The translations under genes and the position numbers were made by a program. From contig DAOWAM010000002.1 in NCBI GenBank assembly GCA_030634585.1, forward strand, positions 1 to 24,625: a stretch of DNA of 24,625 nucleotides, written 5' to 3'. The stretch is from a bacterium. GTDB taxonomy: Bacteria; Patescibacteriota; Patescibacteriia; UBA2591; DAOWAM01. Below, one piece after another: positions 14,654-22,377 of the stretch. Position 1 is the stretch's first letter. Each line of letters begins with the position of its first letter. Under the pieces are notes generated by a model. The model ran no database searches and was not told where the DNA came from. It saw only the letters and a list, made by a program, of their open reading frames with translations.

Positions 14654-15329
14654 AATCGTCATAGCAATTATCCCGGCTTATAACGAGCAATCGATGATCG
14701 TGGAAGTGATTGGCTCATTAAAAGATTATGTTGATCAAATAATTGTTATTAATGATGCTTCTATTGATCAGACTGAACGGCTGGCTTGTTCTACTGGAGC
14801 AATGGTAATCAATCACTTGATTAATCGTGGATTAGGCGCTTCTTTAAAAACGGGAATTACTTTAGCATTAGAACAAGGAGCAGATATTATTATTACTTTT
14901 GATGCTGATGGACAATTACAAGCAACCGATATTCCTAAGCTAATCCAGCCAATTATTGAACAACAAGCCGATGTAGTAATTGGTTCTCGTGCCCAATATC
15001 GAAAATCAATGCCCCGATCTCGCCGATTTTATAATTGGGTAGCTAATTTAATTACGTATTTGTTTTTTAATCATTGGGTAAGCGACAGTCAATCAGGTTT
15101 GCGCGCCTTTTCTAAGTTAGCTGCTCAAAAGATTAATTTAGCCACTGACCGAATGGAAATTTCTTCTGAAATTATTGGTAAGATAAAACAGGAGCAGTTA
15201 AGGTTAAAAGAGATTTCTATTAAACCGATTTATACTTCTTACTCTTTATCCAAAGGACAAAGTTTTTTTGTTGGTATCAAAACTTTTTGTCGCTTATTTT
15301 TTCATCGTTTAATTGATTTACCTAATTAA
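14631..15329 (+). CDS. Family 2 glycosyltransferase, DPM1/polyprenyl-phosphate sugar transferase-like
   Basis: 232 residues, a compact GT-A fold. IPAYNE (14-19) begins the nucleotide-binding domain, NDAS is at 41-44, and the metal-binding DxD is DADGQ at 91-95. SDSQSGLRAF (151-160) is characteristic of dolichol/undecaprenyl-phosphate mannose or glucose synthases. There is no C-terminal membrane segment, so it would act at the inner face of the membrane on a polyprenyl phosphate. The start overlaps the epimerase gene by 23 bases. With the DUF2304 gene just downstream, this looks like a small module that makes a lipid-linked sugar for surface glycosylation; the sugar is unknown. Confidence 0.9.
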   Translation: MESQRNHKIVIAIIPAYNEQSMIVEVIGSLKDYVDQIIVINDASIDQTERLACSTGAMVINHLINRGLGASLKTGITLALEQGADIIITFDADGQLQATDIPKLIQPIIEQQADVVIGSRAQYRKSMPRSRRFYNWVANLITYLFFNHWVSDSQSGLRAFSKLAAQKINLATDRMEISSEIIGKIKQEQLRLKEISIKPIYTSYSLSKGQSFFVGIKTFCRLFFHRLIDLPN

Positions 15330-15340
15330 ATATAACTCAT

Positions 15341-15703
15341 ATGCTTTTATTTCAAGTCATTGCGTTAATCTTTCTTTTATTTGTAATTGCTCGATTAATT
15401 ATTAAATTTAGTCGTAAACAATTATCAATAAAAATATTTATTTTTTGGTTTGTTTTCTGGCTATTTGTTGGTTTAGTCATTATTTTGCCTAGTACTACCG
15501 AATATTTAGCTAAATTATTAGGTATTGGTCGAGGAGTAGATTTAGCACTTTATATTTCAACTATTATTATTTTTTATTTAATTTTTCATTTTTTTCTTCG
15601 ACAGCAGAAAATGGAACAAGAAATTACTAAATTAACTAGACGTTTAGCATTAAATGAATTTAACAAAAAAAAAGCGTCAATTGACGCTCCTGATAAAAAA
15701 TAA
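15341..15703 (+). CDS. DUF2304 family small membrane protein
   Basis: 120 residues with three membrane segments (about 2-21, 31-50 and 65-88) and a charged, coiled C-terminal tail (about 89-120). The PSTTEYLAKLLGIGRGVDLALYIS segment (51-74) is the DUF2304 signature. These proteins are typically encoded next to DPM1-like glycosyltransferases and are thought to serve as their membrane partner, as here (11 bases apart). Codons for the last ten residues (KKKASIDAP) also contain the terminator of the convergent minus-strand operon. Confidence 0.88.
   Translation: MLLFQVIALIFLLFVIARLIIKFSRKQLSIKIFIFWFVFWLFVGLVIILPSTTEYLAKLLGIGRGVDLALYISTIIIFYLIFHFFLRQQKMEQEITKLTRRLALNEFNKKKASIDAPDKK
15665..15688 (-). 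terminator. Intrinsic terminator of the minus-strand operon, inside a convergent gene
   Basis: Read on the minus strand, AGCGTC (15688-15683), loop AATT, GACGCT (15678-15673), then an uninterrupted run of T from 15673 to 15665. It lies 42 bases beyond the stop of the Memo-like gene. On the plus strand the same bases encode the tail of the DUF2304 protein. Confidence 0.8.
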
Positions 15704-15729
15704 AATAAAATTTATTCGTGGTACATGGT

Positions 15730-16521
15730 TTATTCTAACTTAAAATTAGCTACTAAATAGCCAACTCCAAACGGTCCTTGATAAGAAAGAATTTCTGGTT
15801 GATATTTTATCTTACTAATCAATCCTAGCAAAATAGTAATTGGTCGCAAACCACATTCACCGGCTTGATTAATTAAATCTTCATCTAAATTGAGGATTTT
15901 TTTGCTATCTTTATCTTTTAACAATTTAATTAAAGTTTGATCAAAAACACGTCCTTGTGGTGAATAATTTGCTGGTGCGTCGGGAGTCAGTCGATGAGAA
16001 AGATCACCTGAAGCAATAAAGGCAACTCGTTGTTCGGTATTAATAATTTCATCCTTTAATTTATAGCCAAAATTAAAATGTTCATTTAAATTAAGTAAAG
16101 ACGAACTAAAAGAAATAATTGATAAATTGGGTAATCCTTTAGTTAAATAATAAAGAGGTACCAATGTTCCATGATCTAATTCTGGCTGACTAATCACGGC
16201 TAAAGGAAAATTATATTCTAATTCAGCTTTAATCTTACTGGCCAAAGCGATATTGCCAGAAAGCTCTAAATGCGTAATAAGATCACCAAATTGTTGAAAA
16301 TTTCCTTGATAATGTTGACAAAGATTAAGACAAAAAGCGTCAGCAAATAATGGAGCGTGAGGTGAGATAATAATTAATGTATCTGGTTTTGACTCTTTTA
16401 ATTGCTGATTTAATTTTTCTAAAGCTGTAATTGTTTGTCTAACTGTTTCTAAATTTTCTTTGCCAATATTGGGAATAATAATTGGCGGATGCGGACTAAT
16501 GCCAGCAAAAACTAATGACAT
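15730..16521 (-). CDS. amrB: Memo-like protein, AmmeMemoRadiSam system protein B
   Basis: Belongs to the Memo / class III extradiol-dioxygenase (LigB-like) fold. From the ATG at 16521 it is 263 residues. I chose this start because it places the family-typical FAGISPHPPIIIPNIG right at the N-terminus; a TTG at 16548 would add nine residues. Metal- or active-site motifs are ISPHPPI (8-14), ISPHAP (about 51-56), DHGTLVPLYYL, the hallmark ASGDLSHRLTPDAP and ECGLRPI. No AMMECR1 domain is fused to it. A radical SAM partner of the same system is encoded upstream on the same strand. The biochemical role in bacteria is not established; the family includes human MEMO1, for which copper binding has been reported. 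Confidence 0.88.
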   Translation of the reverse strand: MSLVFAGISPHPPIIIPNIGKENLETVRQTITALEKLNQQLKESKPDTLIIISPHAPLFADAFCLNLCQHYQGNFQQFGDLITHLELSGNIALASKIKAELEYNFPLAVISQPELDHGTLVPLYYLTKGLPNLSIISFSSSLLNLNEHFNFGYKLKDEIINTEQRVAFIASGDLSHRLTPDAPANYSPQGRVFDQTLIKLLKDKDSKKILNLDEDLINQAGECGLRPITILLGLISKIKYQPEILSYQGPFGVGYLVANFKLE

Positions 16522-16572
16522 AAGAATTAAGCTTAAAATGCAAAACAATTTTAGGGTGAACTAAATAAGGTT

Positions 16573-17994
16573 CTAATTATTAATGGCTATTTCAACCAAG
16601 TCGGGATTGGGTGAGAATTTAAGTATTTTTCCTAAAGGGTGAAGTGTTAATACATCTGCATTAACCGAATAAATATTTTCCCATTGATAGCCCAATGTTT
16701 CGAATACTTCAGCTGATAGAATTGGCCGACGTTTTTCTTGCTCAATAACAAAAACAGATGGACAACCAATTTGTTTAATCAGTGTTCCATTAACAAATTT
16801 AACTGTTGATCCAACGAAAAAATTATCTAATTCAGACGAAGCAACTTGTGTTAACGAATCGTAAGGGAAATTAGCTAATAAAATAGATCGATCAATGATC
16901 GGATGTTTTACTTCTTTTTTGACATACCATACTGCGCCAGTTATATTATTTTGTAATAACGCGCCGTTAGGATATGGCGTAGTAATTGTTTCGCCGATTG
17001 GTAAATTAATTAAATCTTGTTGACTAACTGGGATGATTTCTTCGGGATGAAAACCAATTTGACGAAAAATAGTCAAAGAAGCAATTAATTGACGTTTTCC
17101 GTTGGCCAATAAATAGATTTCTTTTTGAGGTGATTGCAATAAAGAATAATTGGGAAAAGTCATATCTGCGCCAATCGGAAAATTATTTAATTGTCTGGCG
17201 GAAATTATTTTAACTTCCTTATTTTCATAATAACGGGATAAAAAAACAGCTCGCGAACGAAAAGCATGTCGGTGATTATGTTGAATTAACCAAACTCCTT
17301 GATCATTAGCTAGTTTAACCAAACTACCATCTACATATTCAGTATTTGGTTCAGAAAACCAACGTTGCCAGATGTTCCAAAATAAAAAATTACTTTTAAC
17401 ATGCGGAGTGTAATTATATAAACAAGCAGTTGCTAAATTGCTAGGAGTAATCCATTGATAATCAAGAGTTCGATCACTTTCTCCTGCTTGATATTTAAAT
17501 TGCCAAGAATGTTCTAAATAGTAACGAAAACGCCATGCAGTTCGATTGACTTGTTGTGCAAATCCACGAAATTTTTCAATTGGACGACGGTTATCATAGC
17601 AAGCAAAACCAGTTGCCCAATCATATTGAGTCGATTTTTGTGGATAACGTGTAATCAAAGATTGCTCTTTTTCTAAAGTTACTAAAATTAAATATGGATT
17701 AACATAATATTGTTGGCTAGCCTGATAAATAATTTCAGCCGCTGTTTTCTCTTGGCCGCTTATGTCAACTGCTGTATAATTGGCCAATGAGCCAGTCTTC
17801 CCTGGTCCAAATTCTAGAAAATATTGGACATCAGACAAAGACATCGTTTGATAATCAATTAATTGTGTATCGGATATTATATAATCTTCGTCAAAATTAC
17901 TTTCTTCCCCCTGAATAGATATAGGAAAGAAAATATAAATGATCGATAGACAAAAAAATAGACAAAATATTGCTTTTTTGGACTTTTTAAACAT
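16573..17994 (-). CDS. Secreted protein: lysozyme-like N-terminal domain plus four ~60-residue repeats
   Basis: 473 residues. A signal peptide covers about 1-29 (basic MFKKSKKA, hydrophobic core, then QGEE). Residues about 50-215 resemble a domain common in CPR and Actinobacteria that starts MSLSDVQYFL and contains AAEIIYQASQQYYVNPYLILVTLEKEQSLIT and YDWATGFACYD. The EKEQSLI glutamates and helical pattern suggest a lytic-transglycosylase-like fold, but catalysis is unproven. Residues 222-460 form four repeats of about 60 residues starting at 222, 282, 343 and 402, each beginning [ND]G[STA]L[VIL][KQ] and continuing ...V[WF]xIxxxxRxxI...F. They end in a shared xLxxxPxGxxI. The product is probably exported and wall- or surface-associated. 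It has its own promoter. Confidence 0.8.
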   Translation of the reverse strand: MFKKSKKAIFCLFFCLSIIYIFFPISIQGEESNFDEDYIISDTQLIDYQTMSLSDVQYFLEFGPGKTGSLANYTAVDISGQEKTAAEIIYQASQQYYVNPYLILVTLEKEQSLITRYPQKSTQYDWATGFACYDNRRPIEKFRGFAQQVNRTAWRFRYYLEHSWQFKYQAGESDRTLDYQWITPSNLATACLYNYTPHVKSNFLFWNIWQRWFSEPNTEYVDGSLVKLANDQGVWLIQHNHRHAFRSRAVFLSRYYENKEVKIISARQLNNFPIGADMTFPNYSLLQSPQKEIYLLANGKRQLIASLTIFRQIGFHPEEIIPVSQQDLINLPIGETITTPYPNGALLQNNITGAVWYVKKEVKHPIIDRSILLANFPYDSLTQVASSELDNFFVGSTVKFVNGTLIKQIGCPSVFVIEQEKRRPILSAEVFETLGYQWENIYSVNADVLTLHPLGKILKFSPNPDLVEIAINN

Positions 17995-18018
17995 ATTTTT
18001 TAAAATTAAACTATCGTT

Positions 18019-18047
18019 ATTATATCATAATAATCTTTTTTGGATAA
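18019..18047 (-). promoter_or_regulatory. Promoter for the secreted repeat protein
   Basis: On the minus strand TTATCC (18047-18042), 17-base spacer, then TGATATAAT (18027-18019), a perfect -10 with extended TG. The transcript would start near 18012, 18 bases before the ATG at 17994. Confidence 0.65.
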
Positions 18048-18058
18048 GGTGTTTTTTA

Positions 18059-18742
18059 TTAAGTAAATCTTTTCTTGATATAAGTTAAAATCTCAACTGC
18101 TTTTTTAGGGTTTCCTCTACCTATTGGAAAATAACAAGGTAAAACATTATATTTTTTTCCCAAAATGGCAATTGATTTAAAAGGTTGATATTTATTAACT
18201 TTCATTGCTTTCAAACAATCTTTAAGGACAATACTTCTATTTGTTATAGCTTTAAAAACGAGATTGCCGAAAGTAACTATATATTTAGGTGATACTATCT
18301 TTATTTCTTCTTGAATTAGTGAGAAATCATCGTTAATTATTTGCTTTTTTGGATTATCTGGATTAGATTGAGTACATTTAATGAGATTCGTAATATAGAC
18401 ATTATTTTTTATTAGACTTTGTTCAATAATATTTTCGTCATTTGTTTGCCATTTTCTTTTATATATTTTTTCTATAATTGCTTTGTCCATGAATCCTGCC
18501 ATTGATAATAAACGATAAAAATGTCGTACACCGATGAAAGGAAATCTTCTTTTTCCTTGATAATCTTGATGGCTAGCAATGTTGGAATGAGTTGGATTAA
18601 TGAATAAAAAAAGAAATTGAGGTCTTTTAAATTTACCTCCGCCGAGGATATGTTTTAAAGGGTTGATACTTCTTTTACATCTTTTACAATTATCAAATTT
18701 TTTGTAAACTTCCAATAGCTTTTTTGGAATCTTGTTTTCCAT
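18059..18742 (-). CDS. Uracil-DNA glycosylase superfamily protein, divergent
   Basis: 227 residues with the layout of family 4-type uracil-DNA glycosylases. The N-terminal CKRC (C19, C22) corresponds to the first cluster cysteines. FLFINPTHSN (45-54) stands in place of the GE(G/A)PG motif A. VYITNLIKC (115-123) corresponds to ITNVVKC with the third cysteine, C123. SPKYIVTFGNLVFKAI (151-166) matches the PKVIVxLG strand, and LPCYFPIGRGNPKKA (201-215) matches the YHPxxxLRNP region. The histidine of the latter is phenylalanine (F205) and no fourth cysteine follows C123 at the usual distance, so both catalysis and the iron-sulfur cluster are doubtful. It begins one base after the radical SAM gene ends, implying translational coupling. 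It could be a repurposed nucleic-acid binder. Confidence 0.7.
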   Translation of the reverse strand: MENKIPKKLLEVYKKFDNCKRCKRSINPLKHILGGGKFKRPQFLFLFINPTHSNIASHQDYQGKRRFPFIGVRHFYRLLSMAGFMDKAIIEKIYKRKWQTNDENIIEQSLIKNNVYITNLIKCTQSNPDNPKKQIINDDFSLIQEEIKIVSPKYIVTFGNLVFKAITNRSIVLKDCLKAMKVNKYQPFKSIAILGKKYNVLPCYFPIGRGNPKKAVEILTYIKKRFT

Positions 18743-18743
18743 A

Positions 18744-19754
18744 TTAATAAATTAAATCTATTTTTTGACCGCATTTCGGACATTTTTCTTGTTGGTCAAA
18801 ACGTTCAATCTGATAACCTTGGCGTTGGACCAATAATGTTTGACAATTAGGACAGTAAGTATTTTCGCTTTTATCATCTAAAAAATTTCCTGTATAAACA
18901 TAATGTAAACCAGCTTGTTTGCCAATTTTAGCCGTTGCTTTAATTAAATCAATTGGAGTAGGGGACACCTCGAGCATTTTATAAACAGGGGAAAAACGGC
19001 TAATATGCCAAGGGGTGTTAACGTCCAATTCATTAGCGATAAATTTGGCTATTTTAGATAGTTGATTTTTTTGATCGGTATATCCGGGAATGAGTAAGGT
19101 GGTAACTTCTAACCAAACATTTAATTGTTTGATTAATTTTAAAGAGTTTAAAATGGGTTGTAATCTGCCACCGCAAACTTGCTGATAAAGTTGATCATCA
19201 AAAAATTTTAAATCAATATTGATTGCGTCTAAATAAGGAGCAACTAAACGAGCTGTTTGTTCTGTAAAATAACCATTGCTAACCCAAACATTTTTTAATT
19301 TATTTTTCTTGGCTAATTTCATTATCGCTAAAGCATACTCAAAAAAAATAGTTGGTTCAGTGTAAGTATAGGCAATACTTTGACAATGATTAGCTAAAGC
19401 GTCATCAATAACTTGTTGCGGGCTTAATATTTGTCCAATAATCTCATTATTATGTGAATGTGGATATTGGGAAATGGAAAAATTCTGGCAATGCAAACAA
19501 GTAAAATTGCATCCAATAGTGGCAATTGATAATGCCAAACTGCCGGGCAAAAAATGGAAAAGCGGTTTTTTTTCAATTGGATCAACGTTTTCGGTAATTG
19601 CTCGTTGATAAATCAAGGAATATAATTTTCCTTGTTTATTGATTCGTACGCCACAAATACCGCGTTGATTAGGCGCTAATACACATTGATGGGCGCAAGC
19701 CAGGCATTTTACCTTGTTATTGGCTAATTGTTGATATAAAAGCGCTTCTTTCAT
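18744..19754 (-). CDS. amrS: AmmeMemoRadiSam system radical SAM enzyme
   Basis: 336 residues, related to pyruvate-formate-lyase activating enzymes. The radical SAM cluster motif CxxxCxxC is C82, C86, C89 (GCNFTCLHCQNF). Upstream lies a cysteine-rich N-terminal segment (C17, C20, C24, C34; LACAHQCVLAPNQRGICGVR), the standard AmrS opening. TYTEPTIFFEY (about 129-139), WVSNGYFT, INIDLKFF and PWHISRFSP are further family landmarks. The C-terminus adds a small zinc-ribbon-like pair, CPNC and CPKC. The substrate is unknown. It is the first gene of a minus-strand unit also containing a glycosylase-like gene, a secreted protein and the Memo-like protein. The AMMECR1 member is not in the window. The start ATG lies 23 bases from its -10. 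Confidence 0.92.
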   Translation of the reverse strand: MKEALLYQQLANNKVKCLACAHQCVLAPNQRGICGVRINKQGKLYSLIYQRAITENVDPIEKKPLFHFLPGSLALSIATIGCNFTCLHCQNFSISQYPHSHNNEIIGQILSPQQVIDDALANHCQSIAYTYTEPTIFFEYALAIMKLAKKNKLKNVWVSNGYFTEQTARLVAPYLDAINIDLKFFDDQLYQQVCGGRLQPILNSLKLIKQLNVWLEVTTLLIPGYTDQKNQLSKIAKFIANELDVNTPWHISRFSPVYKMLEVSPTPIDLIKATAKIGKQAGLHYVYTGNFLDDKSENTYCPNCQTLLVQRQGYQIERFDQQEKCPKCGQKIDLIY

Positions 19755-19776
19755 TTATTTTGATTTAAACAATCTT

Positions 19777-19785
19777 AGTATAGCA
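19777..19785 (-). promoter_or_regulatory. Extended -10 promoter for the radical SAM gene
   Basis: TGCTATACT on the minus strand, overlapping one half of the dyad at 19781-19805. There is no strong -35. The start codon is at 19754, so the untranslated leader is short. Confidence 0.55.
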
Positions 19786-19805
19786 TAATGTTTAAAATAA
19801 TGCTA
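19781..19805. promoter_or_regulatory. Operator-like dyad between divergent promoters
   Basis: A 25-base near-palindrome beginning TAGCAT and ending ATGCTA with a TTTAAA centre; ten of twelve symmetric positions are complementary. Its ends supply the TGC of both divergent extended -10 elements, so a bound protein would block both promoters. Confidence 0.5.
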
Positions 19806-19809
19806 AAAT
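19801..19809 (+). promoter_or_regulatory. Extended -10 promoter toward the glycosyltransferase gene
   Basis: TGCTAAAAT on the plus strand, overlapping the other half of the dyad. Transcription would start near 19816, leaving about 105 bases of leader before the ATG at 19922. I saw nothing definite in that leader. Confidence 0.5.
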
Positions 19810-19921
19810 AATAAATAAGTAGATTCGTCTTGTTTCTAAGCAAACTAATCAATTAATCGAGTTCAAAATTAAACAAATTTATCTGAATATAAAATTATTT
19901 GATCATTTAAATTAAAGTAAT

Positions 19922-20809
19922 ATGATTTCTATCATCATTACCACTTATCAGGAGCCAATTACTTTATCACGCGCGATTAAAGCGTTTTTAAACGAAAAAA
20001 TTGAGCAAGATTATGAGATATTGGTCGTGGCGCCAGACAAAGAAAGTGAAAAAATTGCCCAACAATTTAGTCAAAAATATTCACAAGTAAAATATTTAGC
20101 TGATCAAGGAAAAGGCAAACCATCGGCGTTAAACTTAGCTTTTCAATCAGCCAAAGGAAACATACTCGTTTTAACTGACGGCGATGTTTATATTGCGCCA
20201 GGCGCGCTTCATTATTTATTAATTCCTTTTCGCAATCCAAAAATAGGAGCGGTTAGTGGTCATCCCATTCCGGTCAATTCTCGCTATAATTTATTTGGTT
20301 ATTGGGCGCATTTGTTAACCGAACAAGGCGCTCATCAAACTCGTCAGCTTTATCAACGACAAGATAGACCCATTGATTGCTCTGGTTATTTTTATGCTAT
20401 TCGTTCAATTATCAAACAAATTCCCGAGGATGTGTTATCAGATGACGCCGTTATATCGCAAATTATTACCCAACGAGGTTATCAAATTGATTACGCTCCA
20501 AAATCAATTGTTTATGTTCGTTATCCAAATAATTTCTCCGACTGGTTATTACAAAAAACACGTAGCGCAGGTGGTTATGAACAGTTAAAGAAATATTTTT
20601 CTCAGGGAAGTCAAATGCGTGGTTTTAAGGAAGTATTATTTTGGGGTTTATTCAAAATCTGGAAATATCCCCAGAATCTAAAAGAATTCTTTTGGACTAT
20701 CTTACTTTGTTTTGCTAGAATATATCTTTGGTTAAATATTCTTTGGAAATTAAAAATTAAACGATATTCATTATCTCAACTTTGGAAAAGAGTAGAAAGC
20801 ACCAAATAG
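19922..20809 (+). CDS. Family 2 glycosyltransferase, membrane-associated
   Basis: 295 residues with a GT-A fold at the N-terminus: ISIIITTYQEP (2-12), the sugar-nucleotide region GKGKPSALNLAF (63-74), and the metal-binding DxD in TDGDV (85-89). LSDDAVIS (172-179) supplies the acceptor-side acidic residues. QKTRSAGGYEQL (211-222) occupies the QxxRW-like position of processive synthases, with S in place of W. A hydrophobic C-terminal segment (about 240-275) probably attaches it to the membrane. It resembles hyaluronan/cellulose-synthase-type enzymes in shortened form; the sugar and product are unknown. Its last 28 bases overlap an alternative upstream start of gltX. Confidence 0.88.
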   Translation: MISIIITTYQEPITLSRAIKAFLNEKIEQDYEILVVAPDKESEKIAQQFSQKYSQVKYLADQGKGKPSALNLAFQSAKGNILVLTDGDVYIAPGALHYLLIPFRNPKIGAVSGHPIPVNSRYNLFGYWAHLLTEQGAHQTRQLYQRQDRPIDCSGYFYAIRSIIKQIPEDVLSDDAVISQIITQRGYQIDYAPKSIVYVRYPNNFSDWLLQKTRSAGGYEQLKKYFSQGSQMRGFKEVLFWGLFKIWKYPQNLKEFFWTILLCFARIYLWLNILWKLKIKRYSLSQLWKRVESTK

Positions 20810-20829
20810 CAACTATTAATAATAATAAA

Positions 20830-22377
20830 ATGTCTAATAAAAAAATCAGAGTTCGTTTTGCTCCATCACCAACTGGTTGGTTACATGTTGGGGGATTGCG
20901 AACCGTATTATATAATTTTCTTTTTTCTCATCAATCTATTGGATGGCAAAAAGGAACATTAATTTTACGTATTGAAGATACTGATCGTCAAAGGTTAGTT
21001 CCCGGCGCGACAAAAAACCTAATCAAAGTTCTTCACCAAATGGGTATAAAATATCAAGAAGGACCATTTTTATCAGGAGAAAAGATTATTCAAAAAGGAA
21101 AATTTGGTCCATATATTCAATCAATGCGAGTAATGACTTATCGTAATCTGGCGCAAAAATTAGTTGATGAAGGAAAAGCATATTATTGTTTTTGTTCGTC
21201 AGAACGTTTAATACAGTTGAGAAAAGAACAACAGACAAATAAATTGCCTCCTCGCTATGATGGTCGTTGTCGGCATCTAACTAAACAACAAGTCAAAGAT
21301 AATTTAGCCAAACATTTACCATATGTTATTCGCTTAGCAGTACCCCGACGGCAAGAAATCAAGTTTCATGATTTAATTCACGGAATAGTTAGTATTAATA
21401 GTCAGGACATTGATGATCAAATTTTACTTAAATCAGATGGTTGGCCAACTTATCATTTAGCTAACGTAATTGACGATCATTTAATGAAAATTACGCATGT
21501 TATTCGTGGAGAAGAATGGTTACCTAGCACACCTAAACACGTACTTCTTTATCAAGCATTTGGTTGGCAATCGCCACAATGGGTTCATTTACCTTTGTTA
21601 TTAAATGCAGATCGTTCAAAACTATCTAAACGACAAGGAGACGTAGCTGTAGAGGATTTTTTAGCCAAGGGTTATTTACCAACTTCTTTAATAAATTTTG
21701 TTGCTTTATTAGGTTGGCATCCCAAAAATGATCAAGAAATTTTTAATTTATCTGAACTTACTAAACAGTTTTCTTTGAAACGAGTTCAAAAAGCAGGAGC
21801 AATTTTTGATCAAGAAAAATTAGATTGGATGAATGGTCGTTATTTAAAACAACTGTCAATTAAACAATTAACTAAATTATGTTTGCCATATTTACAACAA
21901 GATAAATTAATTGGTATTATTAGTAAACAAAAGATTAAAATTATTGCTACGCAAGAAATAAAAAAGATATTATGGTTGCAAAAAATAATTGTTTTATTTC
22001 AAGAAAGAATTAAAAAATTATCAGACATTGGCTTGTTAAATAAATTCTTTTTTGTTAATCAACCAGACTATTCACCAGAATTATTAATTTGGAAAAAAAG
22101 TGACTTATCACACACTATAGTTTGTCTAAATAAAATTATACAATCATTAATTAATTTGAAGTGTTTTAACCAACAACATCTAAATTTGGCTTTAAAAGTA
22201 TTGGGTAAACAATATAGTAATGGGGAAATATTTTGGCCATTACGAGTCGCTTTGACTGGTATGCGTCAATCACCACCACCAACTGATATTGCGCTGATTT
22301 TGGGAAAAGATAAAACAATTACTCGACTTCGGGAAGCAGTTCAAAAATTAAACCTTAATTTACACAAAAATAAATGA
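20830..22377 (+). CDS. gltX: Glutamyl-tRNA synthetase
   Basis: Class I aminoacyl-tRNA synthetase charging tRNA-Glu, 515 residues from the ATG at 20830. An upstream in-frame ATG at 20782 would add 16 unrelated residues and overlap the glycosyltransferase, so I reject it: the family begins directly with VRFAPSPTGWLHVGGLR. The HIGH-type motif is HVGG at 19-22 and the KMSKS-type motif is KLSKR at 264-268. CFCSSERL...LPPRYDGRCR and HVIRGEEWLPSTPKHVLLYQAFGW are family landmarks. The C-terminal helical anticodon domain is complete. Whether it is discriminating or also makes Glu-tRNA-Gln cannot be read here. The stop overlaps the next start (ATGA). Confidence 0.97.
   Translation: MSNKKIRVRFAPSPTGWLHVGGLRTVLYNFLFSHQSIGWQKGTLILRIEDTDRQRLVPGATKNLIKVLHQMGIKYQEGPFLSGEKIIQKGKFGPYIQSMRVMTYRNLAQKLVDEGKAYYCFCSSERLIQLRKEQQTNKLPPRYDGRCRHLTKQQVKDNLAKHLPYVIRLAVPRRQEIKFHDLIHGIVSINSQDIDDQILLKSDGWPTYHLANVIDDHLMKITHVIRGEEWLPSTPKHVLLYQAFGWQSPQWVHLPLLLNADRSKLSKRQGDVAVEDFLAKGYLPTSLINFVALLGWHPKNDQEIFNLSELTKQFSLKRVQKAGAIFDQEKLDWMNGRYLKQLSIKQLTKLCLPYLQQDKLIGIISKQKIKIIATQEIKKILWLQKIIVLFQERIKKLSDIGLLNKFFFVNQPDYSPELLIWKKSDLSHTIVCLNKIIQSLINLKCFNQQHLNLALKVLGKQYSNGEIFWPLRVALTGMRQSPPPTDIALILGKDKTITRLREAVQKLNLNLHKNK

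Noticed and set aside
16522..16548. TTG start extending the Memo-like protein by nine hydrophobic residues, suggesting a signal peptide
   Set aside because: Memo-family proteins are cytoplasmic and begin with the GISPHPP strand. The ATG at 16521 is in the right place; the extra residues look like chance.
20782..20829. Upstream ATG extending GltX by 16 residues
   Set aside because: The extra residues are unlike any GluRS N-terminus and overlap the preceding glycosyltransferase gene; the ATG at 20830 starts right before the conserved FAPSPTG.
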